The notes below the pieces were generated by a model. The model saw nothing but the letters and a program-made list of their open reading frames with translations. It was not told the DNA's origin and searched no databases. Shown piece after piece: positions 7,447-13,249 of a DNA stretch of 13,249 bases. Position numbers and translations under genes: made by a program. The first letter of the stretch is position 1; each line of letters begins with the position of its first letter. The stretch is from Chloroflexia bacterium (GTDB lineage Bacteria > Chloroflexota > Chloroflexia > Thermomicrobiales > JALYUS01): the NCBI GenBank assembly GCA_025924435.1, contig JAICIL010000102.1, positions 1 through 13,249 of the forward strand. The letters are read 5' to 3'.

Positions 7447-7513
7447 TGCGTCGGTGTGACGCAACGGTTTTGGACGCATGGTGTGCGCGTTGCACGCCAG
7501 GGAGAAGCAATCA
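7447..7513 (+). promoter_or_regulatory. Structured 5' leader of the LPQTG gene
   Basis: Two hairpins precede the start codon: TGCGTC/GACGCA (7447-7463, 6 bp) and GTGTGC/GCACGC (7481-7497, 6 bp with one G-U). AGGGAG at 7499-7504 then lies 9 bases before the ATG. The same order and spacing occurs before the sigma factor gene (12311-12377), with differing bases that keep the pairing. It may be a cis-acting RNA element or simply a duplicated promoter/leader. Confidence 0.5.
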
Positions 7514-10285
7514 ATGTCCTCAGCACGAAGAGTGGCTACGGTCGTGGCATACGCCATGGGCCTGGGAATTGCCTTCCTCGCCTTCGGCGCGACGAGCGCT
7601 TTGGCGGCAGGGCCGGCCGTCTCGCTGAACGGCCAGGTAGAGATCGGCACGAACGTCAATGTCAACGTCGGCGGCGCGGTTGATGTGAAAGTCGGCGCGG
7701 GCGGCGGGGCAGCGGCCCCGGCGTCGCAGCCCGGTACTACCGCCGTGACTGTGGACGCGCACATCGGGAGCGCGCCCGGTGCCGCGTCCACCGGCGGCGC
7801 GACGCAGGCCGCCGTGGATGTCCACGCGCAAGTCGGCGGCAATGCGCCCGCCGATCATGCCGCGCCGGTCTCCGCGAGCGCCGCGGTCGGCGGCGATCAT
7901 CCGACCGGCCTCGTGAACGCGAATGTGGCACTCGGCGGGAGCCAGCCGATGAGCAACCCCGGCGCGTCCTCCGGCAATACCGTCGCCGCGAGCGTCACGG
8001 TCGGCAATCAGCCCGCGCCCAACCCGCCGGTGGCGGACGCGCACATCGCGACCCGCCTCGGGCAGCAAGCGCCGTCCGGCACGACCGCGAGCGTCGCGAC
8101 AAATACCGGCCTCACGGCGCAAGCTGCGGCGCCGGTCGCCGCAGCTCCGATCGTCGCAGCCCCGATCACTGCGACAGTGAACACCGCGACCGCGCCGAGC
8201 GCGAACGTGATCGCTCCGAGCGGTATCGCGGCAACCACGAATAGCGCCACGCAGATCGCCGCGCCGCAGAACACGGGAACGGCGATCAACAGCCAGACCG
8301 CGGCGGCGGTCACGGCGCCGGTGCCGGTACATGCCGCCGTCCCGGCGGCGGCGAATGTCGCCGTGCCCCATGTGGCGACGGTCAATGCATCCGCGTGCGT
8401 CACCCTGAATAGCGCCTGCGCGGGCGCGGGCAACACCACTGGCGCCGCGAATGGCGGCGCCAGCCCCACAGCCGCACCCGTCACCGTGGCGGCGCAGCCG
8501 GTAAACGCCGCCGTCACCGCCCCCGTGCCCGCCAGCGCCGTCGTCCCGGCGGCGGCGGATGCCACCCTCTCCGGCGTGGCGACGGTGAGCGGCGCGGCAT
8601 GCATCACCCTGAATAGCGCCTGCACCGGCACCGACACCACCAGTGGGCCTGCGGACGCGCCGGTCGCGGTCGCGGCGAACCCGGTGAATGCGAACATCAC
8701 CGCCCCCGTGCCCGTCAGCGCGGCGATCCCCGCGACGGCGAACGCGAATGTCCCCGGCGTGGCGACGGTGGACGCTGCCGCCTGCATCACCCTCAATAGC
8801 GCCTGCACGAGCGCCGGTAACGGCGGCACCGGGAATGGGAGCGACATCGGCGTCACGGCGCCGGTGGCGGTCACCGCCCCCGTGCCGGTCAGCGCCGCGA
8901 TCCCCGTCGCGGCGGATGCCAGCATCCCCGGCGTGGCAACGATCGGCGCGTCGTCCTGCATCACCCTCAATAGCGCCTGCGCGGGCACCAGCGGCACGGG
9001 CAATGGGAACACCGGTATCGGCGACACCCCGGCACCCGTCGCGGTCGCGGCGGACCCGGCGAACATCGGCGTCACCGCCCCCGTTCCGGCGAGCGCGGTG
9101 ATCCCGGTCGCGGCGGACGTAACCGTGCCCGGCGTGGCGACGGTCAGCGGATCGGCCTGCGTCACCCTGAATAGCGCCTGCCCAGCCAACGGCGCCACGA
9201 GCGGCACCGGCACCGGCGGGACCAACGGCACCACCGCCGGCGTGACGGCCCCGGTGGCCGTCACCGCGCCCGTGCCCGTGACCGCCATCATCCCGGTGTC
9301 GGCGGATGGGAACGTCCCCGGCGTGGCGACGGTGAGCGGGACGGCGTGCATCACCCTGAACGCCACCTGCGTGGATACCGGCGCCAATCCGGGTGCCGGC
9401 GACACCGGCAGTGGCGGCAGCGTCGGCGTTACCGCGCCGGTGGGCGTCACCGCCCCCGTTCCGGTGAGCGCGATCGTCCCGGTGGGCGTGGATGGTACCC
9501 TCCCCGGTGGGACGACCGTGAGCGGAACGGCGTGCATCACCCTGAATAGCGACTGCGGCGGCGCCGGGACCAGCGGAGGACCGACCCCTCCCACGAACCC
9601 TATCCCTCCGGTAACACCGGTCAATCCCCCGACCGTCAATCCCGTTAGCCCGGTTGGTGGCCCAGTCGGCGGCCCGGTCAATCCCGTTAGTCCGGTTGTG
9701 CCGGTTGGCCCGGTCGTTCCGGTGGGCACGGGTAATCCCGTCGCGCCAGTCGCCCCCGGTGCGCCGGTTGGCACGACGGGCACGATCAATCCCGTGGGGC
9801 CGATCAGTCCGGTCCTCCCCGTGAACCCGATTTCGCCGACGGGGGCGATCCCGGCCTTCCCCACAGGCTCGATCCTCCCCATCGTCCCGGTGACTTCCGC
9901 GCCCACCACGCTGAGCGTTCTCCCGGTCACCACCGGGACCGCGAACGCGGCCGCGCCGGGCCTCTCCGCGCCGGCGGCGAACAGCGCGGGCGCACCGGCG
10001 GCCAATAGCGCCGCCCCGGCTTCGAGCGCCACGGGCACCACGAGCGTCAATGGCGCGAGCGGCTTGGCGAGCAGTACCGGCGGCTCATCGGCAGATGGCG
10101 GTAGCCTGAACGCGAATGCATCGAGCGGCACGAACGGCACGCCGTCCGTCCTGCCGCAGACCGGCCATGCGGCCCCGCCGCGCGCGAGCATCTGGACGCT
10201 CGTGACGGCGCTCCCGCTGGCAATTGCGGCGCTGCTTATCGTCGCGGGTTTCGCCCTGCGGCGGCGGGCATTCCGCCTCGGCTAA
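7514..10285 (+). CDS. LPXTG-anchored surface protein with seven C-x6-C repeats
   Basis: A 923-aa sortase-substrate protein. The signal peptide spans residues 1 to about 30 (RR, then [20 protein letters not shown]). Residues about 31-266 are Ala/Gly/Val/Asn-rich with alternating strand-like patterns ([24 protein letters not shown]). Residues 267-681 hold seven repeats of 58-68 aa, each TAPVPVxAxxP...PGVATV...C(I/V)TLNSxC. All 14 cysteines fall in these pairs, and none lies elsewhere in the mature protein. Residues about 685-790 form a Pro/Val/Gly/Asn stalk, then an Ser/Ala/Gly-rich linker. LPQTG at 880-884, a hydrophobic segment and RRR complete a textbook cell-wall sorting signal. The ATG at 7514 is preferred over that at 7478 because of AGGGAG at 7499-7504 and the signal peptide. 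The Cys pairs recall chaplins only superficially, since spacing and motif differ. No sortase gene is in the window. Likely a covalently attached surface or adhesive/structural protein. Confidence 0.85.
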   Translation: MSSARRVATVVAYAMGLGIAFLAFGATSALAAGPAVSLNGQVEIGTNVNVNVGGAVDVKVGAGGGAAAPASQPGTTAVTVDAHIGSAPGAASTGGATQAAVDVHAQVGGNAPADHAAPVSASAAVGGDHPTGLVNANVALGGSQPMSNPGASSGNTVAASVTVGNQPAPNPPVADAHIATRLGQQAPSGTTASVATNTGLTAQAAAPVAAAPIVAAPITATVNTATAPSANVIAPSGIAATTNSATQIAAPQNTGTAINSQTAAAVTAPVPVHAAVPAAANVAVPHVATVNASACVTLNSACAGAGNTTGAANGGASPTAAPVTVAAQPVNAAVTAPVPASAVVPAAADATLSGVATVSGAACITLNSACTGTDTTSGPADAPVAVAANPVNANITAPVPVSAAIPATANANVPGVATVDAAACITLNSACTSAGNGGTGNGSDIGVTAPVAVTAPVPVSAAIPVAADASIPGVATIGASSCITLNSACAGTSGTGNGNTGIGDTPAPVAVAADPANIGVTAPVPASAVIPVAADVTVPGVATVSGSACVTLNSACPANGATSGTGTGGTNGTTAGVTAPVAVTAPVPVTAIIPVSADGNVPGVATVSGTACITLNATCVDTGANPGAGDTGSGGSVGVTAPVGVTAPVPVSAIVPVGVDGTLPGGTTVSGTACITLNSDCGGAGTSGGPTPPTNPIPPVTPVNPPTVNPVSPVGGPVGGPVNPVSPVVPVGPVVPVGTGNPVAPVAPGAPVGTTGTINPVGPISPVLPVNPISPTGAIPAFPTGSILPIVPVTSAPTTLSVLPVTTGTANAAAPGLSAPAANSAGAPAANSAAPASSATGTTSVNGASGLASSTGGSSADGGSLNANASSGTNGTPSVLPQTGHAAPPRASIWTLVTALPLAIAALLIVAGFALRRRAFRLG
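8312..9556 (+). repeat. Seven tandem coding repeats with cysteine pairs
   Basis: First cysteines fall at residues 295, 363, 424, 482, 549, 612 and 674 of the LPQTG protein, giving periods of 68, 61, 58, 67, 63 and 62 aa. The segment coding TLNSxC is nearly identical in DNA across copies (CACCCTGAATAGCGCCTGC in copies 1, 2 and 5), including the uncommon AAT AGC codons. This suggests recent duplication or gene conversion. The linkers between repeats vary in length and are Gly/Thr/Asn-rich. Confidence 0.9.
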
Positions 10286-10306
10286 TCCCGCATCGCGGGA
10301 ACGCGC

Positions 10307-10331
10307 GGCCGGGGGCACATCGCCCCCGGCC
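10307..10331 (+). terminator. Strong hairpin after the LPQTG gene
   Basis: A perfect 10-bp stem GGCCGGGGGC/GCCCCCGGCC (10307-10316 with 10322-10331) with a 5-base loop, 21 bases after the stop. No T-run follows, so it is terminator-like but not a canonical intrinsic terminator. Confidence 0.6.
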
Positions 10332-10374
10332 CTCGCTCGCCATTCGGTGGAAAGGAATTATGGCATCTCTATCG

Positions 10375-10430
10375 CCGATTGCGGGGAACGTGATACGATG
10401 ATGGTATCGCTCTTGCTTCGGTCGTACGCA
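10375..10430 (+). promoter_or_regulatory. P3 upstream region similar to the P1 promoter region
   Basis: Shared blocks with 5781-5830 occur in the same order: CCG..TTGCG, GTGAT.CG, TGGTAT, TCTTGCT and CG, then TAC, with small gaps. A dyad GATAC (10392-10396)/GTATC (10404-10408) lies inside it. GGAAC at 10385-10389 would also fit an ECF-type -35 element, but I see no clear matching -10. Probably the P3 promoter/operator region. Confidence 0.4.
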
Positions 10431-10491
10431 CACAGTTGACGCGTGGCCGGTGGGCTATTCCTCCCGGCCCCGCAACGGGCGCACGGAACAG

Positions 10492-12264
10492 ATGAGCACA
10501 CGCATTGGTAGCACACAAACGAGTCGGGACGCGGTGGCCGAGCATGGCGAATGCGCCGTTGCTCGCTTTATGCCGCTTCTGATCGGCATGTGCGCCGCCT
10601 TTGTATCGCTCCTGTTCGCCGTCCATCTCGACGCCGCCAACCCCGTGACGGATATTACCGGCCATGTCACCGGCGCTGTTTCCGACGTGACGAAGACCGC
10701 CGATACAACGGTCGGCGGTGTGGCCCATACGGCCAACAGCGCCGTCGGCAACGGCGGCACGGCGGGCAACGTCGGCTCCGCCGCGACCGGATCGGCCAAC
10801 TCCTCCGGTCAGCCGGGCGCGTCTGGCGGTTCGTCCGGGCCACCGGCGGCGGGGCGAAGCGATACCGGCGCCGCCCGAAGCGCGGCAGACACCGTCACGC
10901 ATACTACGGCCCCGGCGGCGGGCGGCGTGGCGCAGACAACGGGCGGTGTGAGTGCCGCCGTCGCGCAGCCGGTACAGGCCGTTGGCCAGCCCGCGAGCCA
11001 AGCGGTGACGACGACCGCCGCACCCGCCGCGCACATCGTCGGCTCCTTGACGCAGAGCGCCGCACCAACCACCAACGCGCTCGTAGCCCCGGTAGCGAGC
11101 GTTGCGGCGGCTCCCGCGCAATCCGTCACCCCGGCGATCGCGCCCGTGGTTCAGCCGGTGGCCGCAGTCGCGCAGCCGCCCCTGGCAGCCGCGCCGCCCA
11201 CCATCGCGCCGACGACACCAATCGTGCAGGCGGCGGCGCAACCGGCGATACCGGCGATGAGCGCGGTCGCCCAACCCGTCCGAACCGTGGCGCAGCCCGT
11301 GGCGCGGACGGCGGCGCCGGTGGCAGCGCCGCTGACAGAGGCGGTCGCGCCCGTCGCATCGGTCGTCGCGCCCGCTACGCAACCGGTCGCGGCGATCATC
11401 GCCCCCGTGCTTGCGAGCGTCGCGCCGGTGCTTGAGGCCGTGCAGCCGGTGGTCGCGCCCGTGCTCGAACCGATCACGCCGGTCGCGCAGCCGGTCGTCG
11501 GCGTCGTCGAGACCGTCGTACCGGGCGTCCCGCCCGTCACTTCCGGCGGAGATACGCCATCAATCTCGCCACCGTTGGGGATGCTCAATCCGGTGACGCC
11601 GCCCGCGCCCGGAGCGCCGATTGGGGCCGCATCACCCGTCGCCTCGCAATCGCCCGCGCCCATCAACCGCGCCGAAACGGCGACGAGCAGTCCGACGGCG
11701 ACGACCGATACGGTGCGATCGGTTCCGCCGCTCGCACCCGCCATCGCGTCGCCGGCGAAGCCGACCACACCGGCCATCGCGCCCATTCCTTCTTCCATCG
11801 GTCCCGTCGCGCGCGCGGCGCATGCCGGCGACGGCGCAACAGCAAGGTACGACACACCCCCGGCGCTCGCGCCACGCTTCGTATCGGTCCCAGCGCGCTC
11901 GAACCCGTCGCCGCCCGGCGCGCGCGTGCCGATTGTTCCGGCGATCATACCGGCGCGATCCCCCATCGCGACCGCCGCGAGTGGTCGGTTCCACTCCCTG
12001 CCGGGCCCGGTGCCAGAGGGGGGCACGATGCCCGCCGTGCGGGCGCGCGCGATGCCGCCCGCCGATCCATCACGGGGTGGTGCGCCGTCCACACCACCCG
12101 CCGCGCCGGAGCAAACATCGCGCGCGGGGAGCGGCGGTCATGGCCTGACGGCGCTGCTTCTCGCCACACTCGGTATCGCGATCCTCGTCGGCAGGCGACG
12201 GATCCGCGCCCCGGCCCTCACCCCCACACAGCGATTCCATACCTCTCCCGTTTCTCCCGGTTAA
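10492..12264 (+). CDS. Secreted Ala/Pro/Val-rich protein with C-terminal membrane anchor (paralog P3)
   Basis: A 590-aa protein of unknown function, paralogous to P1. Its signal peptide (FMPLLIGMCAAFVSLLFAVHLDAA) aligns with that of P1. After it comes a Val/Thr/Gly-rich stretch (ITGHVTGAVSDVTKTADTT), then a long tract of PV steps as in AIIAPVLASVAPVLEAVQPV, then a Pro/Thr/Ala-rich linker. The end has SGGHGLTALLLATLGIAILV (from about residue 548), GRRRIR and a final SPVSPG, matching the P1 ending VSPG. The Gly-Gly/TM/Arg ending loosely recalls GlyGly-CTERM sorting signals, but that is only a resemblance. The ATG at 10492 is chosen by alignment with P1; its ribosome site is weak (GGAA), and an upstream in-frame GTG at 10450 is possible. 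The following hairpin and leader lead to the sigma factor gene. Likely exposed outside the membrane with P1 and the LPQTG protein. Confidence 0.75.
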   Translation: MSTRIGSTQTSRDAVAEHGECAVARFMPLLIGMCAAFVSLLFAVHLDAANPVTDITGHVTGAVSDVTKTADTTVGGVAHTANSAVGNGGTAGNVGSAATGSANSSGQPGASGGSSGPPAAGRSDTGAARSAADTVTHTTAPAAGGVAQTTGGVSAAVAQPVQAVGQPASQAVTTTAAPAAHIVGSLTQSAAPTTNALVAPVASVAAAPAQSVTPAIAPVVQPVAAVAQPPLAAAPPTIAPTTPIVQAAAQPAIPAMSAVAQPVRTVAQPVARTAAPVAAPLTEAVAPVASVVAPATQPVAAIIAPVLASVAPVLEAVQPVVAPVLEPITPVAQPVVGVVETVVPGVPPVTSGGDTPSISPPLGMLNPVTPPAPGAPIGAASPVASQSPAPINRAETATSSPTATTDTVRSVPPLAPAIASPAKPTTPAIAPIPSSIGPVARAAHAGDGATARYDTPPALAPRFVSVPARSNPSPPGARVPIVPAIIPARSPIATAASGRFHSLPGPVPEGGTMPAVRARAMPPADPSRGGAPSTPPAAPEQTSRAGSGGHGLTALLLATLGIAILVGRRRIRAPALTPTQRFHTSPVSPG

Positions 12265-12272
12265 CCCGCATC

Positions 12273-12301
12273 CCGCGCGCACTCAGTCGGCGTGCGCGCG
12301 G
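12273..12301 (+). terminator. Hairpin after P3
   Basis: A 10-bp perfect stem (12273-12282 with 12292-12301) with a 9-base loop, 8 bases after the stop codon. This is the same distance as the hairpin after P1. No T-run. The arms differ in sequence from the P1 hairpin but keep pairing. Confidence 0.5.
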
Positions 12302-12310
12302 CGATCACCT

Positions 12311-12377
12311 GCGTCACCCGACGCTTTGGGATTGGCGAAATGCGGGGTGTGCAGTGATGCACACGGGAGAAAAAACG
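12311..12377 (+). promoter_or_regulatory. Structured 5' leader of the sigma factor gene
   Basis: GCGTC/GACGC (12311-12324, 5 bp) is followed by GTGTGC/GCACAC (12347-12364, 6 perfect pairs, 6-base loop). GGGAGA (12365-12370) then lies 7 bases before the ATG. This mirrors the LPQTG leader at 7447-7513. A U-G pair there is U-A here, and loops differ, as expected for a conserved RNA fold. Confidence 0.5.
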
Positions 12378-12944
12378 ATGCCAGCAACAGCGATACGACG
12401 CGCGGCGCGCGATCCGCGCGCGATTGAACTGCTCTACGATCAGTACGGCGGCGTGGCGTTCGCCCTCGCCTACCGCATGCTCGGCGAGCGCGGCCTCGCG
12501 GAGGATGTCGTGCAGGAGGCATTCCTGAATATCTGGCGACAGGGCGCGCTGTTCGACGCAGAACGGGGATCGGCGCGCACCTGGGTGCTCACCATCGTCC
12601 ATCACCGCGCGATAGACCAGGTGCGCAGCATGCGGAGACGCACCCGCGCGGACGCCGAGATCAAGGAGGCGATGCCGCTCGTTTCGACCGAGGATACCTG
12701 GGCGTCGGTCGCCCAGGGGCTGGAGCGCGACCGCGTCCGGAGGGCGATGGCGGCCCTCCCGCCGGAGCAGGGGCAAGTCGTCGAGATGATCTATTACGGC
12801 GGCTTGACACATCAGGAAGTCGCCGAGCGGGTCGGCATCCCGCTCGGGACGGTCAAGGGGAGGCTACGGCTCGCGCTGGAGAAACTGCGCGAACTCCTGC
12901 GCGCCCCGGAGACGACGGACAAGAAAATGACCTGCGCGGGCTGA
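12378..12944 (+). CDS. ECF-type RNA polymerase sigma factor
   Basis: A 188-aa sigma-70 family protein with only regions 2 and 4. Region 2 covers residues about 14-88: LLYDQYGGVAFALAYRML, then AEDVVQEAFLNIWRQ, then the -10-recognition part ARTWVLTIVHHRAIDQVRS. Region 4 covers about 122-172 with the helix-turn-helix LTHQEVAERVGIPLGTVKGR that reads the -35 element. The ATG at 12378 has GGGAGA 7 bases upstream; ATG at 12357 and GTG at 12354 lie inside the leader hairpin and are rejected. ECF sigma genes usually precede an anti-sigma gene. None is here, because the next gene is convergent. It follows P3 closely and has a leader like that of the LPQTG gene, so it may control this surface locus; that is inference. 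The family assignment is firm. Confidence 0.93.
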   Translation: MPATAIRRAARDPRAIELLYDQYGGVAFALAYRMLGERGLAEDVVQEAFLNIWRQGALFDAERGSARTWVLTIVHHRAIDQVRSMRRRTRADAEIKEAMPLVSTEDTWASVAQGLERDRVRRAMAALPPEQGQVVEMIYYGGLTHQEVAERVGIPLGTVKGRLRLALEKLRELLRAPETTDKKMTCAG

Positions 12945-12959
12945 TTTCCTATCCCCCGG

Positions 12960-12982
12960 CCCCTTCCCTCGGAGGGAAGGGG
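12960..12982. repeat. 23-bp perfect palindrome, second complete copy
   Basis: Identical to 74-96 over all 23 bases. On the plus strand it starts 15 bases after the sigma factor stop and is followed by an A-rich stretch (AGAAAAAAG). It could work as a terminator for either convergent gene, but its other copies argue for an interspersed repeat. Confidence 0.75.
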
Positions 12983-12991
12983 AGAAAAAAG

Positions 12992-13014
12992 CCCCCTCCC
13001 GAATCGGGGGGGGG
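12992..13014. terminator. C/G-rich hairpin between sigma gene and metE-type gene
   Basis: CCCCCTCCCGA (12992-13002) pairs with TCGGGGGGGGG (13004-13014) over 11 bp, with one T-G pair and a central A. On the minus strand it lies just after the metE-type stop, and on the plus strand after the sigma gene. It may be a bidirectional terminator or another repeat unit. The loop is too tight to be ideal as drawn, so the innermost pairs would open. Confidence 0.45.
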
Positions 13015-13025
13015 TTGGGGGTGGG
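13006..13025 (+). other. G-rich tract with quadruplex potential
   Basis: Runs of nine, five and three G separated by TT and T give at least four G-triplets in 20 bases. It overlaps the right arm of the preceding hairpin, so the two structures would compete. Confidence 0.4.
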
Positions 13026-13034
13026 CAATCTCCG

Positions 13035-13249
13035 TTACGTGCCCGGCTGTCCGAGTTCGGCGCGGACGATCTTCACCGCCTCGACGATGTTGGCGAGTTT
13101 CGCCTTCGATTCGTCCCAGGTGCGCGTCTTCAGGCCGCAGTCCGGATCGACGTACATCTTCTCCGCCGGGATGTATTCCAGGCCCTTCTTGATGCCCGCG
13201 ACGATTTCGTCCACGCTCTCAATGCGGTGCGAGTGAATGTCCACGACGC
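13035..13249 (-). CDS. metE: MetE-type cobalamin-independent methionine synthase, C-terminal fragment
   Basis: The last 70 or so residues of a protein whose 5' part lies beyond the window. VDIHSHRIESVDEIVAGIKK, then YIPAEKMYVDPDCGLKTRTW match the C-terminal end of the MetE catalytic barrel. The Cys in PDCGLKTR corresponds to the last zinc ligand of the known enzymes (Cys726 in E. coli). The zinc activates homocysteine for methyl transfer from methyltetrahydrofolate, the final step of methionine synthesis in the cytoplasm. The GTG at 13244 reads as an internal valine because the frame stays open to the window edge. Whether the full gene is the two-domain enzyme or a short single-barrel homolog cannot be seen. 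It converges on the sigma factor gene and shares no evident regulation with it. Confidence 0.88.
   Translation of the reverse strand, partial: VVDIHSHRIESVDEIVAGIKKGLEYIPAEKMYVDPDCGLKTRTWDESKAKLANIVEAVKIVRAELGQPGT

Noticed and set aside
7441..7513. Known riboswitch class upstream of the LPQTG gene
   Set aside because: I looked for c-di-GMP and cobalamin-type core motifs and found none. Only simple hairpins are supported.
8312..9556. Chaplin domains in the LPQTG protein
   Set aside because: Chaplins have widely spaced cysteines with GN motifs. Here the pairs are only six residues apart in CxTLNSxC, so only the general idea of a surface Cys-pair repeat is shared.
8312..9556. CRISPR array
   Set aside because: The regular DNA repeats are in frame, 170-200 bp apart and code for protein repeats inside one long gene. 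No short direct repeats with unique spacers occur in the window.
8008..10191. Long open frame on the minus strand opposite the LPQTG gene (and a similar one over 6016-7842)
   Set aside because: The plus strand has a signal peptide, regular repeats and a sorting signal with a good ribosome site. The minus-strand frames are Gly/Thr/Val or Arg-rich products expected opposite GC-rich low-complexity coding DNA.

Overview
The window is GC-rich, with long open frames on both strands, short intergenic gaps and several interspersed palindromic repeats. The mix is a DUF4157 (eCIS-type) protein, an LPXTG surface protein, an ECF sigma factor and a short-type MetE end. It suggests a high-GC monoderm-like environmental bacterium. 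Chloroflexota is my best guess from the general style of these genes and repeats, but nothing in the window proves it, and no rRNA, tRNA or phylogenetic marker is present.

Region 1 (1-2735): a repeat-containing intergenic stretch is followed by a 796-aa protein. It has an N-terminal DUF4157 domain (HEAWH zinc-protease-like motif), a Pro/Thr-rich linker and a large C-terminal part containing a DGHHR motif. It looks like a cargo/effector of an extracellular contractile injection system, although no injection-system structural gene is in view.

Region 2 (2736-5750): on the minus strand, a cytoplasmic molybdopterin/4Fe-4S oxidoreductase converges on the effector gene. A 125-bp imperfect palindromic repeat lies just upstream of its ribosome-binding site. 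A divergent plus-strand gene follows, encoding a Thioredoxin_9-type protein with a one-cysteine WCGDS active site. It ends in a good intrinsic terminator.

Region 3 (5780-12944) is the most unusual part. Two paralogous secreted Ala/Pro/Val-rich proteins (P1 and P3), each with a signal peptide, a C-terminal membrane segment and an Arg-rich tail, flank a 923-aa LPQTG protein. That protein has seven repeats, each with one C-x6-C cysteine pair, followed by a proline-rich stalk. An ECF sigma factor gene closes the set, with no anti-sigma gene beside it. P1 and P3 share upstream promoter-region similarity. The stretches after them, which lead into the LPQTG gene and the sigma gene, share the same three hairpins and Shine-Dalgarno placement, with base changes that keep the pairing. 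The layout therefore reads as unit (P1 + leader + LPQTG gene), then unit (P3 + leader + sigma gene). I infer a cell-envelope surface-structure locus, possibly regulated by its own ECF sigma factor.

Region 4 (12945-13249): palindromic repeats and a G-rich tract separate the sigma gene from the convergent 3' end of a metE-type methionine synthase gene that runs off the window. The same 23-bp palindrome occurs near both ends of the window.
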